Notes: generated by a model from the sequence alone, not told the origin. A stretch of DNA of 54,322 nt from an uncultured Bacilli bacterium (GCA_910584305.1 CAJTZW010000010.1:1-54322); one strand, 5' to 3'; positions 34,486 to 43,748 are shown, counted from the first letter of the stretch. Made by a program: numbers and translations.

Positions 34486-34742
34486 AATATATAACCTCCA
34501 TTTATGTAAATATTATATCATAAATCTTTAAAATATTAAATTTTGCTCTATACTAAATCCTATTATAAAGTAGTAAATTAGTAGTAAATATTATTTCAAT
34601 TTTTATAAATACCGAGAGTGTAAAATAAAGTGTGTAAGTTAATATAAAACTGCACGCTTTTCTTGACATACCCTAAATATCCTTTTAAACAAAGGACTTT
34701 TAAGAATAATTAATATTTTATAACAAAAAAGAGCTTGTGCTC

Positions 34743-35345
34743 TTATCTGTTGTAGAATTCAACGATTAATGATTCATTAATGTCAGCATTTAATTCGCTT
34801 CTTTCAGGATATCTTACATAAGTTCCTGCCATTTTAGCTTCATCAAATGTAACAAATTCTACACGGTTATGGATTGCTTCTAAAGATTCCTTGATTGCTG
34901 GATGGGATACAGATTGCTCTTTAACAGCAATTACTGAACCCGGTTTTACCCTGTATGATGGAATATCTACTTTATGTCCATTTACAGTGATATGTCCATG
35001 GTTAACTAATTGTCTTGCACCTTTTCTTGTTTTTGCAAAACCTAAACGGTATACTAAATTATCTAAACGACTTTCTAGTAATCTTAAGAAGTTTTCACCA
35101 TGAACACCTTCTAATTTCCCAGCTTCTTCAAAAATTTTTCTGAATTGTTTTTCATTTACTCCATACATAAATCTAACTTTTTGTTTCTCTTGTAATTGTG
35201 TTCCATAATCAGATAATTTTTTTGCTCTACCATTTCCATGTTGACCTGGAGCATAAGGTCTGCGAGCTAATTCTTTACCGTTTTCTAATACAGAAAATCC
35301 TAAACGTCTTGATTTTCTATATGTAGATCCTGTGTATCTTGCCAT
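34743..35345 (-). CDS. rpsD: Ribosomal protein S4
   Basis: Primary 16S-binding protein of the small subunit (200 residues). The start ARYTGSTYRKSRRLGFSVLE, the basic segment RRPYAPGQHGNGRAKKLSDY and the S4 RNA-binding domain (RLDNLVYRLGFAKTRKGARQ) are all typical. It is a single-gene unit with its own promoter and an autoregulatory leader. Confidence 0.98.
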   Translation of the reverse strand: MARYTGSTYRKSRRLGFSVLENGKELARRPYAPGQHGNGRAKKLSDYGTQLQEKQKVRFMYGVNEKQFRKIFEEAGKLEGVHGENFLRLLESRLDNLVYRLGFAKTRKGARQLVNHGHITVNGHKVDIPSYRVKPGSVIAVKEQSVSHPAIKESLEAIHNRVEFVTFDEAKMAGTYVRYPERSELNADINESLIVEFYNR

Positions 35346-35504
35346 ACTTTTCCTCCTTCGATATTTTGCTTAAACATCGAGGCTATTTGCCAAATCGTAG
35401 GGTGTTTGTTCGAATATCTTCGCCTTGCAGCAAGGTTACGCAATAACCCATTGGTAACAAACACATTACAATTTTCAAAATAGCGCTGCTAAATGAATAA
35501 TGCA
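35346..35504 (-). promoter_or_regulatory. rpsD leader (S4 autoregulation)
   Basis: The ~160-base 5' untranslated region of rpsD is rich in paired segments (for example GTGTTTGTTACC with later AACAAACAC) and ends at GAAGGAGG. Firmicutes rpsD leaders bind S4 and block translation or transcription, so this region very likely does so. I did not derive the full fold. Confidence 0.75.
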
Positions 35505-35510
35505 TCTATG

Positions 35511-35539
35511 ATTATATTATGTTTTTCCTTAATAGTCAA
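35511..35539 (-). promoter_or_regulatory. Promoter of rpsD
   Basis: On the minus strand TTGACT (35539-35534) and TATAAT (35516-35511) are spaced by 17 bases. Confidence 0.85.
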
Positions 35540-35664
35540 TACCAAATTGCTTATTTTAAAATGTCTATTTGATATTATTTTTAATATAGTTAAAAATATG
35601 TACAAAAAATATGTAAAAAAAAGTCGATTTGTGGTATTATAATTATAATAGTGAGGTGAATAGC

Positions 35665-37392
35665 ATGGATACAACTATTTTAATTATGGTGACTATATTT
35701 ATTGTTGCTGCCATGGCTATTTCTATTGCTTTAGTTTTGTTACAAAGTAGGAAAAATAGAAAAATTAAACATCAATTAGAGAAACTTGAAGTAGAGAAAA
35801 ATAAAATTGATAGTACGCCAATTGTTCCAGAATTATCTAAAATTGAGTCATATTTGAAGAATGAAAAATTGGAAGCAATGTATAATAACTGGAAGGATCG
35901 TCTAGATGTTATTCGTACAGATCAAATTCCAAAGATTACAGATATGTTGCTGGAAGCAGATTATTCTCTTTCTAAAATGGACTATAAGAGTACTGTTTAT
36001 AAGATTGCAAAACTGGAGATGGAGCTTTATAAAGTAAGAACTAATTCGGAATTCTTATTAAATGAGATTAAAGAGATAACAAGTAGTGAGGAACGCAATC
36101 GTGCTATTATTACAAAATTTAAGGCTTTATATCGTGAATTATTTCAAAAATTTAGTAATGCTAGGGATGAGTATGGAGAAATCGCTGAGCCTGTAGAACT
36201 CCAATTTGAAAATATTGCAAAACGTTTTGAAGAATTTGAAAAGAATATGGAGAATAATGAATTTTTAGAGGTTACTACAGTTATTAATTCTATTGATGAG
36301 ATGTTAAAACATATGTCGATTGTGGTTGAAGAGATTCCAAGTATTTATTTAATGACTACGAGTGTTTTACCAAAGAAGATTAAAGAGGCTGAAGAAGAGT
36401 ATAAAAAAATGGTTGCAGAGGGGTACCCACTTGACTATTTAAATGTAGAGTATAATATTGATGAAGCCAATAAAAAGATTAATGATATTTTAGACCGTAG
36501 TAGGGTGTTAAATTTAGAGGATAGTTTATTTGAGTTAAAAGTTTTATCTGATTATTTTGATGCATTATTTACGGATTTCGAAAAGGAAAAACTGAATAAA
36601 TCCGAATATTTGGAAACAAATGAAAGTTTTTCTAAAAAATTAAAGAAAACAAATAAATTAATGTCTGATATATTGAATGGGCTTGATGAAATTCGAAATT
36701 TATATAATTTATCCAATAGTGATATTGAATCTTTACAATTGGTCGGAAATGATTTAGAGGCATTGAATAATGACTATAAAGTTTTATTAGATCATACTGG
36801 AAACCAGACCTTTGCATATTCGAAACTTACAAAAGAAATTGAAGGGTTAAATGTTAAGCTATCCAATATTGAAGAGAAAGTTGATACAGTTTTAAATTCT
36901 ATTGACAGTATGAAAGATGATGAAATTAGAGCTCGCCAACAATTAGAGGAAGTTAAAACGATTTTAAAGGATTCTAAAGATAAAATAAGAGAGTATAATC
37001 TACCAATTATTCCACAAAACTATTTTGTAGAATTAAATGATGCACAGGTTGCTATTAAGGAAATTATCCGTGAGCTTGAGAAAAAACCGATTACTGTTGA
37101 TGTTTTAAATACAAGAGTTGATACAGCTAGGGATTTGGTTTTAAAATTGTATAATACGACTAAAGAAATGATGAAGACTGCTATGTTTGCTGAAATGGCT
37201 ATTGTATATGGAAATCGATATAGAAGTTCTGTAGATGATTTAGATAAGTTTTTAACATATGCTGAAAAACTGTTTTATCAAGGAGAATATCAAAAGTCTT
37301 TAGAGATTAGTATTAATAGTTTAAATAAAGTAGAATCAGGAATTTATGATAAATTACTTAATTTATACGCGAATAAAAATGAGGTGAAATAA
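35665..37392 (+). CDS. ezrA: Septation ring formation regulator EzrA
   Basis: A 575-residue membrane protein that restrains FtsZ ring assembly in Firmicutes. One N-terminal membrane segment (residues 5-28) is followed by a long, almost entirely coiled-coil cytoplasmic part (for example ERNRAIITKFKALYRELFQK, and VKLSNIEEKVDTVLNSID). Family features include the AMYNNWKDRLDVI segment near residue 72. GAGGTGA precedes ATG 35665. A terminator follows. Confidence 0.93.
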   Translation: MDTTILIMVTIFIVAAMAISIALVLLQSRKNRKIKHQLEKLEVEKNKIDSTPIVPELSKIESYLKNEKLEAMYNNWKDRLDVIRTDQIPKITDMLLEADYSLSKMDYKSTVYKIAKLEMELYKVRTNSEFLLNEIKEITSSEERNRAIITKFKALYRELFQKFSNARDEYGEIAEPVELQFENIAKRFEEFEKNMENNEFLEVTTVINSIDEMLKHMSIVVEEIPSIYLMTTSVLPKKIKEAEEEYKKMVAEGYPLDYLNVEYNIDEANKKINDILDRSRVLNLEDSLFELKVLSDYFDALFTDFEKEKLNKSEYLETNESFSKKLKKTNKLMSDILNGLDEIRNLYNLSNSDIESLQLVGNDLEALNNDYKVLLDHTGNQTFAYSKLTKEIEGLNVKLSNIEEKVDTVLNSIDSMKDDEIRARQQLEEVKTILKDSKDKIREYNLPIIPQNYFVELNDAQVAIKEIIRELEKKPITVDVLNTRVDTARDLVLKLYNTTKEMMKTAMFAEMAIVYGNRYRSSVDDLDKFLTYAEKLFYQGEYQKSLEISINSLNKVESGIYDKLLNLYANKNEVK

Positions 37393-37418
37393 AAAACATT
37401 ATGGTGTTTTTTATTTTG
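37391..37418 (+). terminator. Terminator after ezrA
   Basis: AAAAACA and TGTTTTTT pair across TTATGG, overlapping the ezrA stop region. Confidence 0.7.
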
Positions 37419-37430
37419 TATAAGTTTTAT

Positions 37431-37459
37431 TTGACAAAAGAATAGGGTTAGTATAGAAT
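37431..37459 (+). promoter_or_regulatory. Promoter of the GNAT gene
   Basis: TTGACA at 37431-37436 and TAGAAT at 37454-37459, 17-base spacer. Confidence 0.75.
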
Positions 37460-37485
37460 AGCGTATTGAAGAGGGGATTGGTAGT

Positions 37486-38031
37486 ATGAATCGTGTAAAT
37501 TTGATGAATGACTTATATATAGATAAAATGGATGTGACCAATGAGGATCATTTTTGGTTGGCTAGGGAATTAGATAGAGATGAGTCTATATGTGGTGAGA
37601 ATGGCTATTTATGGTCGATTGAGAAGTCTCTTAATAGAGCAGGTAGAGAATACCTAAGTAGTGGGAATATCTATGGGAGCCCCTATGCAATCTATTATGA
37701 TAAAAATCCTATAGGCTATTTGGAAATTTCAAAGATTTATGAAAGTATTAAAGCGGTTGATATTGCATATGCTTTATTACCTCAATATAGGGGTAATGGT
37801 TATGCCTGTGTCACTTTAAAATCTATTACTGAAAAGATATTATTGGATATAATTAATGATATACAAAGGGTTATGTTACAGATTGATATTGAGAATATAA
37901 AGAGTCAAATTGTCGCTACTCGTGCTGGTTTTATTGATGATGGATTATCTTTAAGAGATCATAAAGCACAAGGGTATATAGGGTATCAAAAAACAAAAGG
38001 GATATTGATGAGGGAAAGACATTTTATGTAA
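37486..38031 (+). CDS. GNAT-family acetyltransferase
   Basis: A 181-residue protein with the acetyl-CoA-binding turn in LLPQYRGNGYACVTLKSITE near residue 100 and a late ATRAGFIDDG segment, both typical of GNAT enzymes. The substrate is unknown. GAGGGG lies upstream of the ATG. Confidence 0.8.
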   Translation: MNRVNLMNDLYIDKMDVTNEDHFWLARELDRDESICGENGYLWSIEKSLNRAGREYLSSGNIYGSPYAIYYDKNPIGYLEISKIYESIKAVDIAYALLPQYRGNGYACVTLKSITEKILLDIINDIQRVMLQIDIENIKSQIVATRAGFIDDGLSLRDHKAQGYIGYQKTKGILMRERHFM

Positions 38032-38100
38032 TTGAAAAATTTTCTTTGCATTTTATATAATTTTTGTTATAATGTATTTAGAATAAGTGAGGTGCCTAAT

Positions 38101-38724
38101 ATGAATGAAGAACAAAAACAATTTAATATAGAAGATAGCGGTAATGTAGAACCAGTTTCCGTAGACACTGATGTAGATGTAGAAATTAAAAACTCAAGTG
38201 TTAGTGAGGAAGTGGGAATTGATAGTAATACTTCTACAATATCCCCTACTGTTAATGATTTTGTATATGCAGAACCTTCTACCTTTTCTGGCGCAGAAAT
38301 ACCAACAGAGCCATCTGTTAATGCTTTTTCTTACGTAGAAACTCCATCTTCAATTAATGTAGAAATTCCTACAGGTGAAAATAATTCTACCTTGAACGGG
38401 TATGGATACACAACATTAGAACCTACTGCTTCGGTTGCTGAAATGCCTATGCCTAATAATACAGCTTCTACTTCTAATACATTTTTATATACTGAGCCAA
38501 ATACAGTTGCAGAGGAAAGCGTAGTTGTTCCTTCTCATGAAAGTGTGAATATTTCTACACCAGCAACTCCAGTTGAGTCTAGTTATTCACAGATGAATTT
38601 TTCACAGGATCATAGTGTTTCAAGTAAAAATGAAATCAAGAACAATATTATATTCATGGTAATATTTGGGCTTGTAATGATTGCAATTATTTTTGCTTTG
38701 CCATATATTGCTGGATATAAATAA
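38101..38724 (+). CDS. Tail-anchored protein with degenerate tandem repeats
   Basis: A 207-residue acidic, Ser/Thr/Pro-rich protein. Between about residues 50 and 160 there are four imperfect repeats of 20-24 residues (NDFVYAEPS, NAFSYVETP, NGYGYTTLEP, NTFLYTEPN) with E[IM]P in most. A single membrane segment lies at the very end (NIIFMVIFGLVMIAIIFALP), so the repeats probably lie in the cytoplasm. ATG 38101 has GAGGTG upstream. Function unknown. Confidence 0.65.
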   Translation: MNEEQKQFNIEDSGNVEPVSVDTDVDVEIKNSSVSEEVGIDSNTSTISPTVNDFVYAEPSTFSGAEIPTEPSVNAFSYVETPSSINVEIPTGENNSTLNGYGYTTLEPTASVAEMPMPNNTASTSNTFLYTEPNTVAEESVVVPSHESVNISTPATPVESSYSQMNFSQDHSVSSKNEIKNNIIFMVIFGLVMIAIIFALPYIAGYK

Positions 38725-38739
38725 AATAATTCTGATGAA

Positions 38740-39042
38740 TTATTTTTGTATAGATAGTTCAATAATTTTACTCATATTGTCATCTTTGATGGCAATATTT
38801 TTATGCAGTGCATTACATTTTTCGCAGCGATAGATGATTTTAAATGTGTCTTTAAATTTTTCGATTCCAATGGGGATTAGTAACCCCTTGCATGTATTTT
38901 TTCTGTCCCCTGGTAGGATATCCACATGTTTTGATGTTAAGCAAAATGGACAATGGTCCCTTGCTGTATAATTTGCTTTTTTAACTTCCTTTCCACAATA
39001 TTCACATGTAAATTCTTCATCTCTCATTGTAAACTGTTTCAT
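38740..39042 (-). CDS. RNHCP-domain zinc-ribbon protein
   Basis: A 100-residue protein with two CxxC pairs (CEYCGKEV and CEKCNALH), plus the central motif YTARDHCPFCL, a variant of the RNHCP signature. Members are small zinc-binding proteins of unknown role, some called RNA-binding. Convergent with the gene at 38101. Confidence 0.85.
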   Translation of the reverse strand: MKQFTMRDEEFTCEYCGKEVKKANYTARDHCPFCLTSKHVDILPGDRKNTCKGLLIPIGIEKFKDTFKIIYRCEKCNALHKNIAIKDDNMSKIIELSIQK

Positions 39043-39109
39043 TTTTCACCTTTTCTTGTTTTTTCAACTTATTAATGGTATTATATCATACATTGGGTGG
39101 TGGTTTCCT

Positions 39110-39829
39110 ATGGAATATCGAATAAATGACAAAAAAGTTAGAATTTTTCCACAACATTTAGAGAAAATTAGTGATGGAAACGAGGGGATTGTCTATAAAT
39201 ACTATGACAAGGTTTTAAAATTATATCATACTTTCCCTAAAAAATCGGTTTTGTCTTTTAAAGATTGTAATTATATGAGTCAACTTACTACGCATAGAAT
39301 TTTACTTCCCGATAGTTCAGTTTGTGATAAGAAACATCATATAAAAGGTTATGTTATATCTCCTTTTATAGAAGAAACAAGGGATATATATCAACTATTA
39401 GGTAGCCAGTTTTTAGAAGAGCGAGAAAGAATTGAGCAAGAGTTAATATATTTAGGGGAACACTTTGTTTCTATTGCTGATTTTACTTTAGATAATTTTA
39501 GGTGTGCAGATCACTTGTATTGCTTGGATCCTGGAAGCTATGAAGTACATTGGGATATGATGGATGAAGATATGGAGAAAAATATTATATATTTGACAAA
39601 TGTAAATATTGAATATTTTAATGCGTTTCTTCTCGCTAAAATATTTCAACCATTTATTAAAAAATATACTTCTAATCTTACATTATATAGGAATGTATGC
39701 AAAGAGATATTACTCAGATGTGAGGAAACCTTAGGTAATAATCAGGTGGATTATATTGCAAAGTATATTTTACCTGATGAACCTTTAGAAGAAAGTATAA
39801 AACGGTTAGTGAGAGTTCACGCGGATTAG
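39110..39829 (+). CDS. Protein-kinase-like protein, possibly degenerate
   Basis: A 239-residue soluble protein. ISDGNEGIVYKYYDKVLKLY (residues ~18-37) looks like the glycine loop and following strand of a kinase fold, with a Lys in VLKLY at the ATP position. YVISPFIEE resembles the hinge. Later FTLDNFRCADHLYCLDPGSY resembles a catalytic loop with Asn and a DPG in place of DFG, but the usual catalytic HxD is not visible. It could be a pseudokinase or a specialised small-molecule kinase. ATG 39110 follows a GGGTGGTGG stretch. Confidence 0.55.
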   Translation: MEYRINDKKVRIFPQHLEKISDGNEGIVYKYYDKVLKLYHTFPKKSVLSFKDCNYMSQLTTHRILLPDSSVCDKKHHIKGYVISPFIEETRDIYQLLGSQFLEERERIEQELIYLGEHFVSIADFTLDNFRCADHLYCLDPGSYEVHWDMMDEDMEKNIIYLTNVNIEYFNAFLLAKIFQPFIKKYTSNLTLYRNVCKEILLRCEETLGNNQVDYIAKYILPDEPLEESIKRLVRVHAD

Positions 39830-39891
39830 CACCCCAGTTTTCTTTCTTTTTTTTTTTCTTCATGTTATAATAACATGTATGGAGTGAGTCT

Positions 39892-40617
39892 ATGGAATAT
39901 AAAGTAATGATAGATGAGTTTGAAGGTCCAATGGATTTGTTACTACATTTGATAAAAAAGTCTGATATAGATATCTTTGATATTCAGATTGAAGAAATTG
40001 CAAATCAATATTTAGACTATCTTCGTGCTATGCAAGAAATGGATTTAAATATTGCTAGTGAGTATTTGACTATGGCAGCGGAACTTATTGAATTAAAATC
40101 AGGAATGTTACTTCCTAAACCTGAAACTGGCGATGATGTGTATGAGGAAGATCCTAGAGAAAATTTAATACAAAGATTACTGGATTATCAGAAGTATAAA
40201 GATGTGACATCTCAATTTAGAAATTTAGAAGAAGAGAGAAAACAGTATTATACAAAAGAAGTTAGTGATTTACGTGAATATATATCGGATGATGAAAATC
40301 TTCATATTGGAGATGTTTCCTTAGAGGATTTAACAAATGCCCTAAAGAGGTTTTTAGAACGTAAGGTATTAGATAAACCCTTGCATACAAAAATCACTAA
40401 AAAGGAGTATTCTGTAACAACCCGCAGTCAAGAGATTAGAAGTATATTAAAGAGAAAGAAAAAGGTAGACTTTCAAGAATTGTTTGATATATATTCTAAG
40501 GAATATGTTGTAGTGACATTTTTGTCTATTTTAGATTTAGCAAGAAAACAGGAATTGAAAATTATTCAGCAAGATAATTTTGAGCAAATTTATTTGGTGT
40601 CGGAAGAAGGTGACTAA
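39892..40617 (+). CDS. scpA: Segregation and condensation protein A
   Basis: Kleisin subunit of the SMC-ScpAB condensin that compacts and separates chromosomes. Family features: VMIDEFEGPMDLLLHLIKKS at the start, IASEYLTMAAELIELKSGML near residue 60, and a C-terminal winged helix (FQELFDIYSKEYVVVTFLSI). GGAGTGA precedes the ATG. It overlaps the scpB ribosome site. Confidence 0.96.
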   Translation: MEYKVMIDEFEGPMDLLLHLIKKSDIDIFDIQIEEIANQYLDYLRAMQEMDLNIASEYLTMAAELIELKSGMLLPKPETGDDVYEEDPRENLIQRLLDYQKYKDVTSQFRNLEEERKQYYTKEVSDLREYISDDENLHIGDVSLEDLTNALKRFLERKVLDKPLHTKITKKEYSVTTRSQEIRSILKRKKKVDFQELFDIYSKEYVVVTFLSILDLARKQELKIIQQDNFEQIYLVSEEGD

Positions 40618-40618
40618 T

Positions 40619-41182
40619 GTGAATTTAGTGGGTGTATTAGAAGGTTTATTATTTGTCGCAGGGGAAGATGGTTTGCCGATAGAATCTGCTATGAATTTAT
40701 TAGAAGTTGACGAGAAACAACTTATGAGGTTATTAAAGAATTTAGAAGATGACTATCAGAATGAGGCCAGGGGTCTTCGTTTGGATTTTTTAGGAAAAAC
40801 AATTAAACTTACTACTAAAAAGGAACATAAAGAATATTATACAAAATTGTTAGAAGAGGATGAATCATTACTTAGCCAAGCGGCTTTAGAGACTCTTGCT
40901 ATTATCGCTTACAATCAACCAGTTACACGTACACAGGTCGATGAAATTAGGGGTGTTGGTTGTGGGCATATTATTCGTAAGCTACTTTCTCGAAATTTAA
41001 TCCAGGAACTTGGTAAATCAGATTTGCCAGGAAGACCAAATTTATATGGTGTTACGGATGCATTTATGGATTATTTTGGGTTAGCAAGTTTAGAAGAGCT
41101 TCCAAAATTAACCGAGCCTAGTATGGAAGATGAAGATTCAGAAAAAGATTTATTTACAACACGATATAATGAAGAAAACTAA
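40619..41182 (+). CDS. scpB: Segregation and condensation protein B
   Basis: Partner of ScpA in condensin (187 residues), with two winged-helix domains. VGVLEGLLFVAGEDGLPIES at the start and the hallmark ETLAIIAYNQPVTRTQVDEI then GVGCGHIIRKLLSR are intact. The GTG at 40619 lies one base after the scpA stop, with AAGGTGA upstream. Confidence 0.96.
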   Translation: MNLVGVLEGLLFVAGEDGLPIESAMNLLEVDEKQLMRLLKNLEDDYQNEARGLRLDFLGKTIKLTTKKEHKEYYTKLLEEDESLLSQAALETLAIIAYNQPVTRTQVDEIRGVGCGHIIRKLLSRNLIQELGKSDLPGRPNLYGVTDAFMDYFGLASLEELPKLTEPSMEDEDSEKDLFTTRYNEEN

Positions 41183-41190
41183 TTTTTGTA

Positions 41191-41220
41191 TTGAACTTTT
41201 TATATAATGTATGATATAAT
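41191..41220 (+). promoter_or_regulatory. Promoter of tRNA-Leu
   Basis: TTGAAC at 41191-41196 and TATAAT at 41215-41220, 18-base spacer. Confidence 0.75.
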
Positions 41221-41234
41221 TAGTTCATTGTTAT

Positions 41235-41320
41235 ACCGGCCTGGCGGAATGGTAGACGCGACGGACTCAAAATCCGTTGGTAGCAATACTGTGAGGGTTC
41301 AAGTCCCTTGGCCGGTACCA
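41235..41320 (+). tRNA. tRNA-Leu (CAA)
   Basis: An 86-base type II tRNA with a long variable arm and encoded CCA. Acceptor stem ACCGGCC/GGCCGGT is fully paired. The anticodon loop CTCAAAA gives CAA, reading UUG leucine codons. Confidence 0.97.
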
Positions 41321-41330
41321 GATTGATAGG

Positions 41331-41362
41331 AAACTCGAACTTTTATATTTCGAGTTTTAATA
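41331..41362 (+). terminator. Terminator of tRNA-Leu
   Basis: AAACTCGAA pairs with TTCGAGTTT across a short loop, then TTAA. Confidence 0.8.
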
Positions 41363-41459
41363 TGCCTTAAATTGTGAGAAAATGTTTGTAGAAATTAAAT
41401 TGGTTTTATCAATTTAATTGCACATTTGTACATTGATTAAAATAATTAGGAAGTGAATT

Positions 41460-42104
41460 ATGTCTAAATGGTCTAATTTATACGAAAAAGAAATATTAGC
41501 TACCCCCCTCTATAGATGATTTTATCAAACAAAAATTATCAACCAAAAGGAAGGTAATAAAACTAATCAACAAATATGCATTTAATAGAAAAATAATGGA
41601 ATTGGGAGCAGGAACGGGTGTATTAGCATTATATATTTCGTCATTAAATAACAATATGGTTGATGCATTGGAAGCAGATTATGACATGATTTCATTAAGC
41701 AGAAAATACTTTTTTCAAGATTTAAAAACTCTAATATAAATTATTTGCATGATGATATAAGAAACATAAATGTTATAGAAAAGTATGCTGTTTGTTATAG
41801 TATTGGTATTTTAGAACACTACAATGATAGTGAAATTATAGATTTAATTCATAAGCAAACTTCTATAAGTGAATATGTCATTTTTGGAATACCGACAAAA
41901 TACTTTGATGAAGATAAAAAACTGTATGGAAATGAAAGATATTTATCACTACGCTATTGGAGAAAAATAATTAAAAAAAGTAATTGTAAAATAATTGAAG
42001 AATCATCATATCATTATTTAAAATTTCCTAAAATTCTAATTAACTACAAAAAATGGCTTAAACCCAATCCTGTGCACATTTTTGTCATAAAGGAAAGTTG
42101 TTGA
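41460..42104 (+). pseudogene. SAM-dependent methyltransferase with two frameshifts
   Basis: Three frames together give one protein: MSKWSNLYEKEILATP, then (after the C6 run at ~41504) IDDFIKQKLSTKRKVIKLIN with the SAM-binding motif MELGAGTGVLALYIS, then (after the T6 run at ~41712) NYLHDDIRNINVIEKYAVCY with the catalytic-region motif SIGILEHYND. Both breaks sit in homopolymers. It may be a true pseudogene or the product of sequencing errors. If intact it would be a ~213-residue methyltransferase of unknown substrate. Confidence 0.75.
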
Positions 42105-42318
42105 ATGTCCTCTCGTAGTTGATTAGATTGATTTATACTAGACTTTTAAAATTATATTAGTTCATATTTTAATTTGTTAGAAATTTTAATATAATGCGTG
42201 TAAAAATTGGATGTCAAAAATATATGATACATGGAATTCCTTTGTATTCGATAAAAAGATTTTGCTTTTAATATCAAAAGTATTATAGTATAGTGCAAAA
42301 AAGGATGAATGTATAGTA

Positions 42319-42700
42319 TGGAACAGAGATTTATGGTAGATGGAAGAATGGATTTCTATTATTATTTCTCCACAAATATTTTGGGATTATGATTGTTATG
42401 GCAGAGGCTTGTATTCGTGACCGCGAAAATATTTTTATGAATGGATAAGTACAAGTTAAGGGCTCAATTGCTAAAGAATATTTCTAAGATTATACGAATT
42501 CATTTATTGAGGAAAGCATTGAAGAAACGCTAAAGACAGGTATCCATAATAGACTTATAGATGATCTATTAGAATTAACAGAAAGTGAAATTTTACAAAA
42601 GTATTTTTCTAAACAAATTATGATAGAAGAATTATTAAATAAATATGGATACAATATGGAAATTTTTGATATTGTCACGGGGAATAACTTTCAAGCATAG
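42319..42700 (+). pseudogene. Degenerate remnant of unknown gene
   Basis: An ATG frame at 42319 (MEQRFMVDGRMDFYYYFSTN) stops early; from about 42495 another plus frame reads SFIEESIEETLKTGIHNRLI and on to IFDIVTGNNFQA, with stops between. The pieces look like one decayed gene. I cannot name the family. The flanking stretch 42105-42318 shows no gene. Confidence 0.4.
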
Positions 42701-42779
42701 AAGAAGAAAAAAATTATATATACTTTAAAAAAGGTGTAAATCATATAATCTATAATAGATTGTGTTATTTAAAATTTGC

Positions 42780-42823
42780 AACTACTTTCAAGTGAAAGTA
42801 GTTTTGTTTAAATACAATATAAA
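42780..42823. repeat. Repeated terminator-containing segment, copy 1
   Basis: 42780-42813 is identical over 34 bases to 45265-45298, and the next ten bases match at eight. It contains the hairpin ACTACTTTC/GAAAGTAGT followed by TTTTGTTT. The two copies bound the sortase/surface-protein pair. Confidence 0.85.
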
Positions 42824-42831
42824 AAGAGGAA

Positions 42832-43650
42832 TCATTTTTTCTCTCTTTTTATTAGTTTTGCATGCAATACAACTTTATCATTATCATCATAACAAGTTGA
42901 TAGTGTTAAAATGACATCGTTTTCACTCACAGTTGTATTAAAGTTATAAGCACTTCGATTGATTAACCTATTTGTAAATTCTAAAAATTCGGAATCATTT
43001 TTAAAGTCAACTTGAATATAATCATTTGTAGTAGGAATTCTATATACACTGAATACTTGCCATAATGTATTTTCTGTTTCTGTAGAAATATGAATAACAT
43101 GGTTATCGATATTATTTAACCAACCACTTGTTAGAATTTTTCGTAATGAACCAAACATGCTATTATCTAGTCTTCCATGTGCATAAATGATATTGTTTTT
43201 TGTAAAGTTATGTTTACTATTTCGGTAGTCTAAAAATACCCAACCTGCCGAATTGTAAGATTTATCAAAGGAATGTGTAAGATAATAGTCATTATTATTT
43301 GTTTGCACATATGGGTAATTGATATTTGTACCATTTACTTTAATCCAACCTGCAACTTCATTATTAGTTTGTTTTAATTCAGTAAAATTTACATCTAATA
43401 AGTTCATTTGAATATAATCCCAATAAGGATTAAATTTGGGAATAGTTTCTTCTTGTTCAATAATTTCTGTATTTTCAGAGTCTTCTTTTTCTACAATTTT
43501 TACAGTTTTTTCGATATTTTTAAGTTGCTTATTGGTGTTCATGGAATCTTTGCCCCATGTGATAATCTGATAGATAGAGATACAAAGGCATATAATTGAG
43601 ATGCCAATTAGTAGAATTAAAAAATGCTTTTTCTGAACTAATTTTTTCAT
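42832..43650 (-). CDS. Class B sortase, Lys in place of catalytic Arg
   Basis: A 272-residue membrane-anchored transpeptidase: one membrane segment (residues 10-31), an acidic linker, and a catalytic domain (about 90-272) with AGWIKVNGTNINYPYVQ, YYLTHSFD and AGWVFLDYRN typical of class B. The His lies in IYAHGRLDNSMFG and the Cys in LTLSTCYDD. Where relatives usually have Arg, this one reads DNDKVVLHAKL, so Lys stands at the expected position. It is divergent from a protein with an NPNTY sorting signal, its likely substrate. A TATAAT lies at 43671-43666 (minus). Confidence 0.9.
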   Translation of the reverse strand: MKKLVQKKHFLILLIGISIICLCISIYQIITWGKDSMNTNKQLKNIEKTVKIVEKEDSENTEIIEQEETIPKFNPYWDYIQMNLLDVNFTELKQTNNEVAGWIKVNGTNINYPYVQTNNNDYYLTHSFDKSYNSAGWVFLDYRNSKHNFTKNNIIYAHGRLDNSMFGSLRKILTSGWLNNIDNHVIHISTETENTLWQVFSVYRIPTTNDYIQVDFKNDSEFLEFTNRLINRSAYNFNTTVSENDVILTLSTCYDDNDKVVLHAKLIKREKK

Positions 43651-43717
43651 GTAATCACCGGCTTCATTATAGCATATCTTTCATAAAAAAGGAACAGAAA
43701 AAGTTTTCCCCATGGTG

Positions 43718-43748
43718 TTGACAATGGGGGGGGGGTGTATGATAAAAT
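43718..43748 (+). promoter_or_regulatory. Surface-protein promoter with ten-G tract
   Basis: TTGACA at 43718-43723 is followed by a run of ten Gs (43726-43735), then TATGAT (43738-43743) and the alternative TAAAAT (43743-43748). The spacer length (14 or 19 bases with these boxes) depends on the G count, so slippage would change promoter strength. This is the classic layout of transcriptional phase variation. Confidence 0.7.

Noticed and set aside
34600..34680. Possible insertion-sequence remnant before rpsD
   Set aside because: A short GTGTGTAAG stretch with a weak hairpin recalls IS ends, but there is no partner end, target duplication or transposase fragment.
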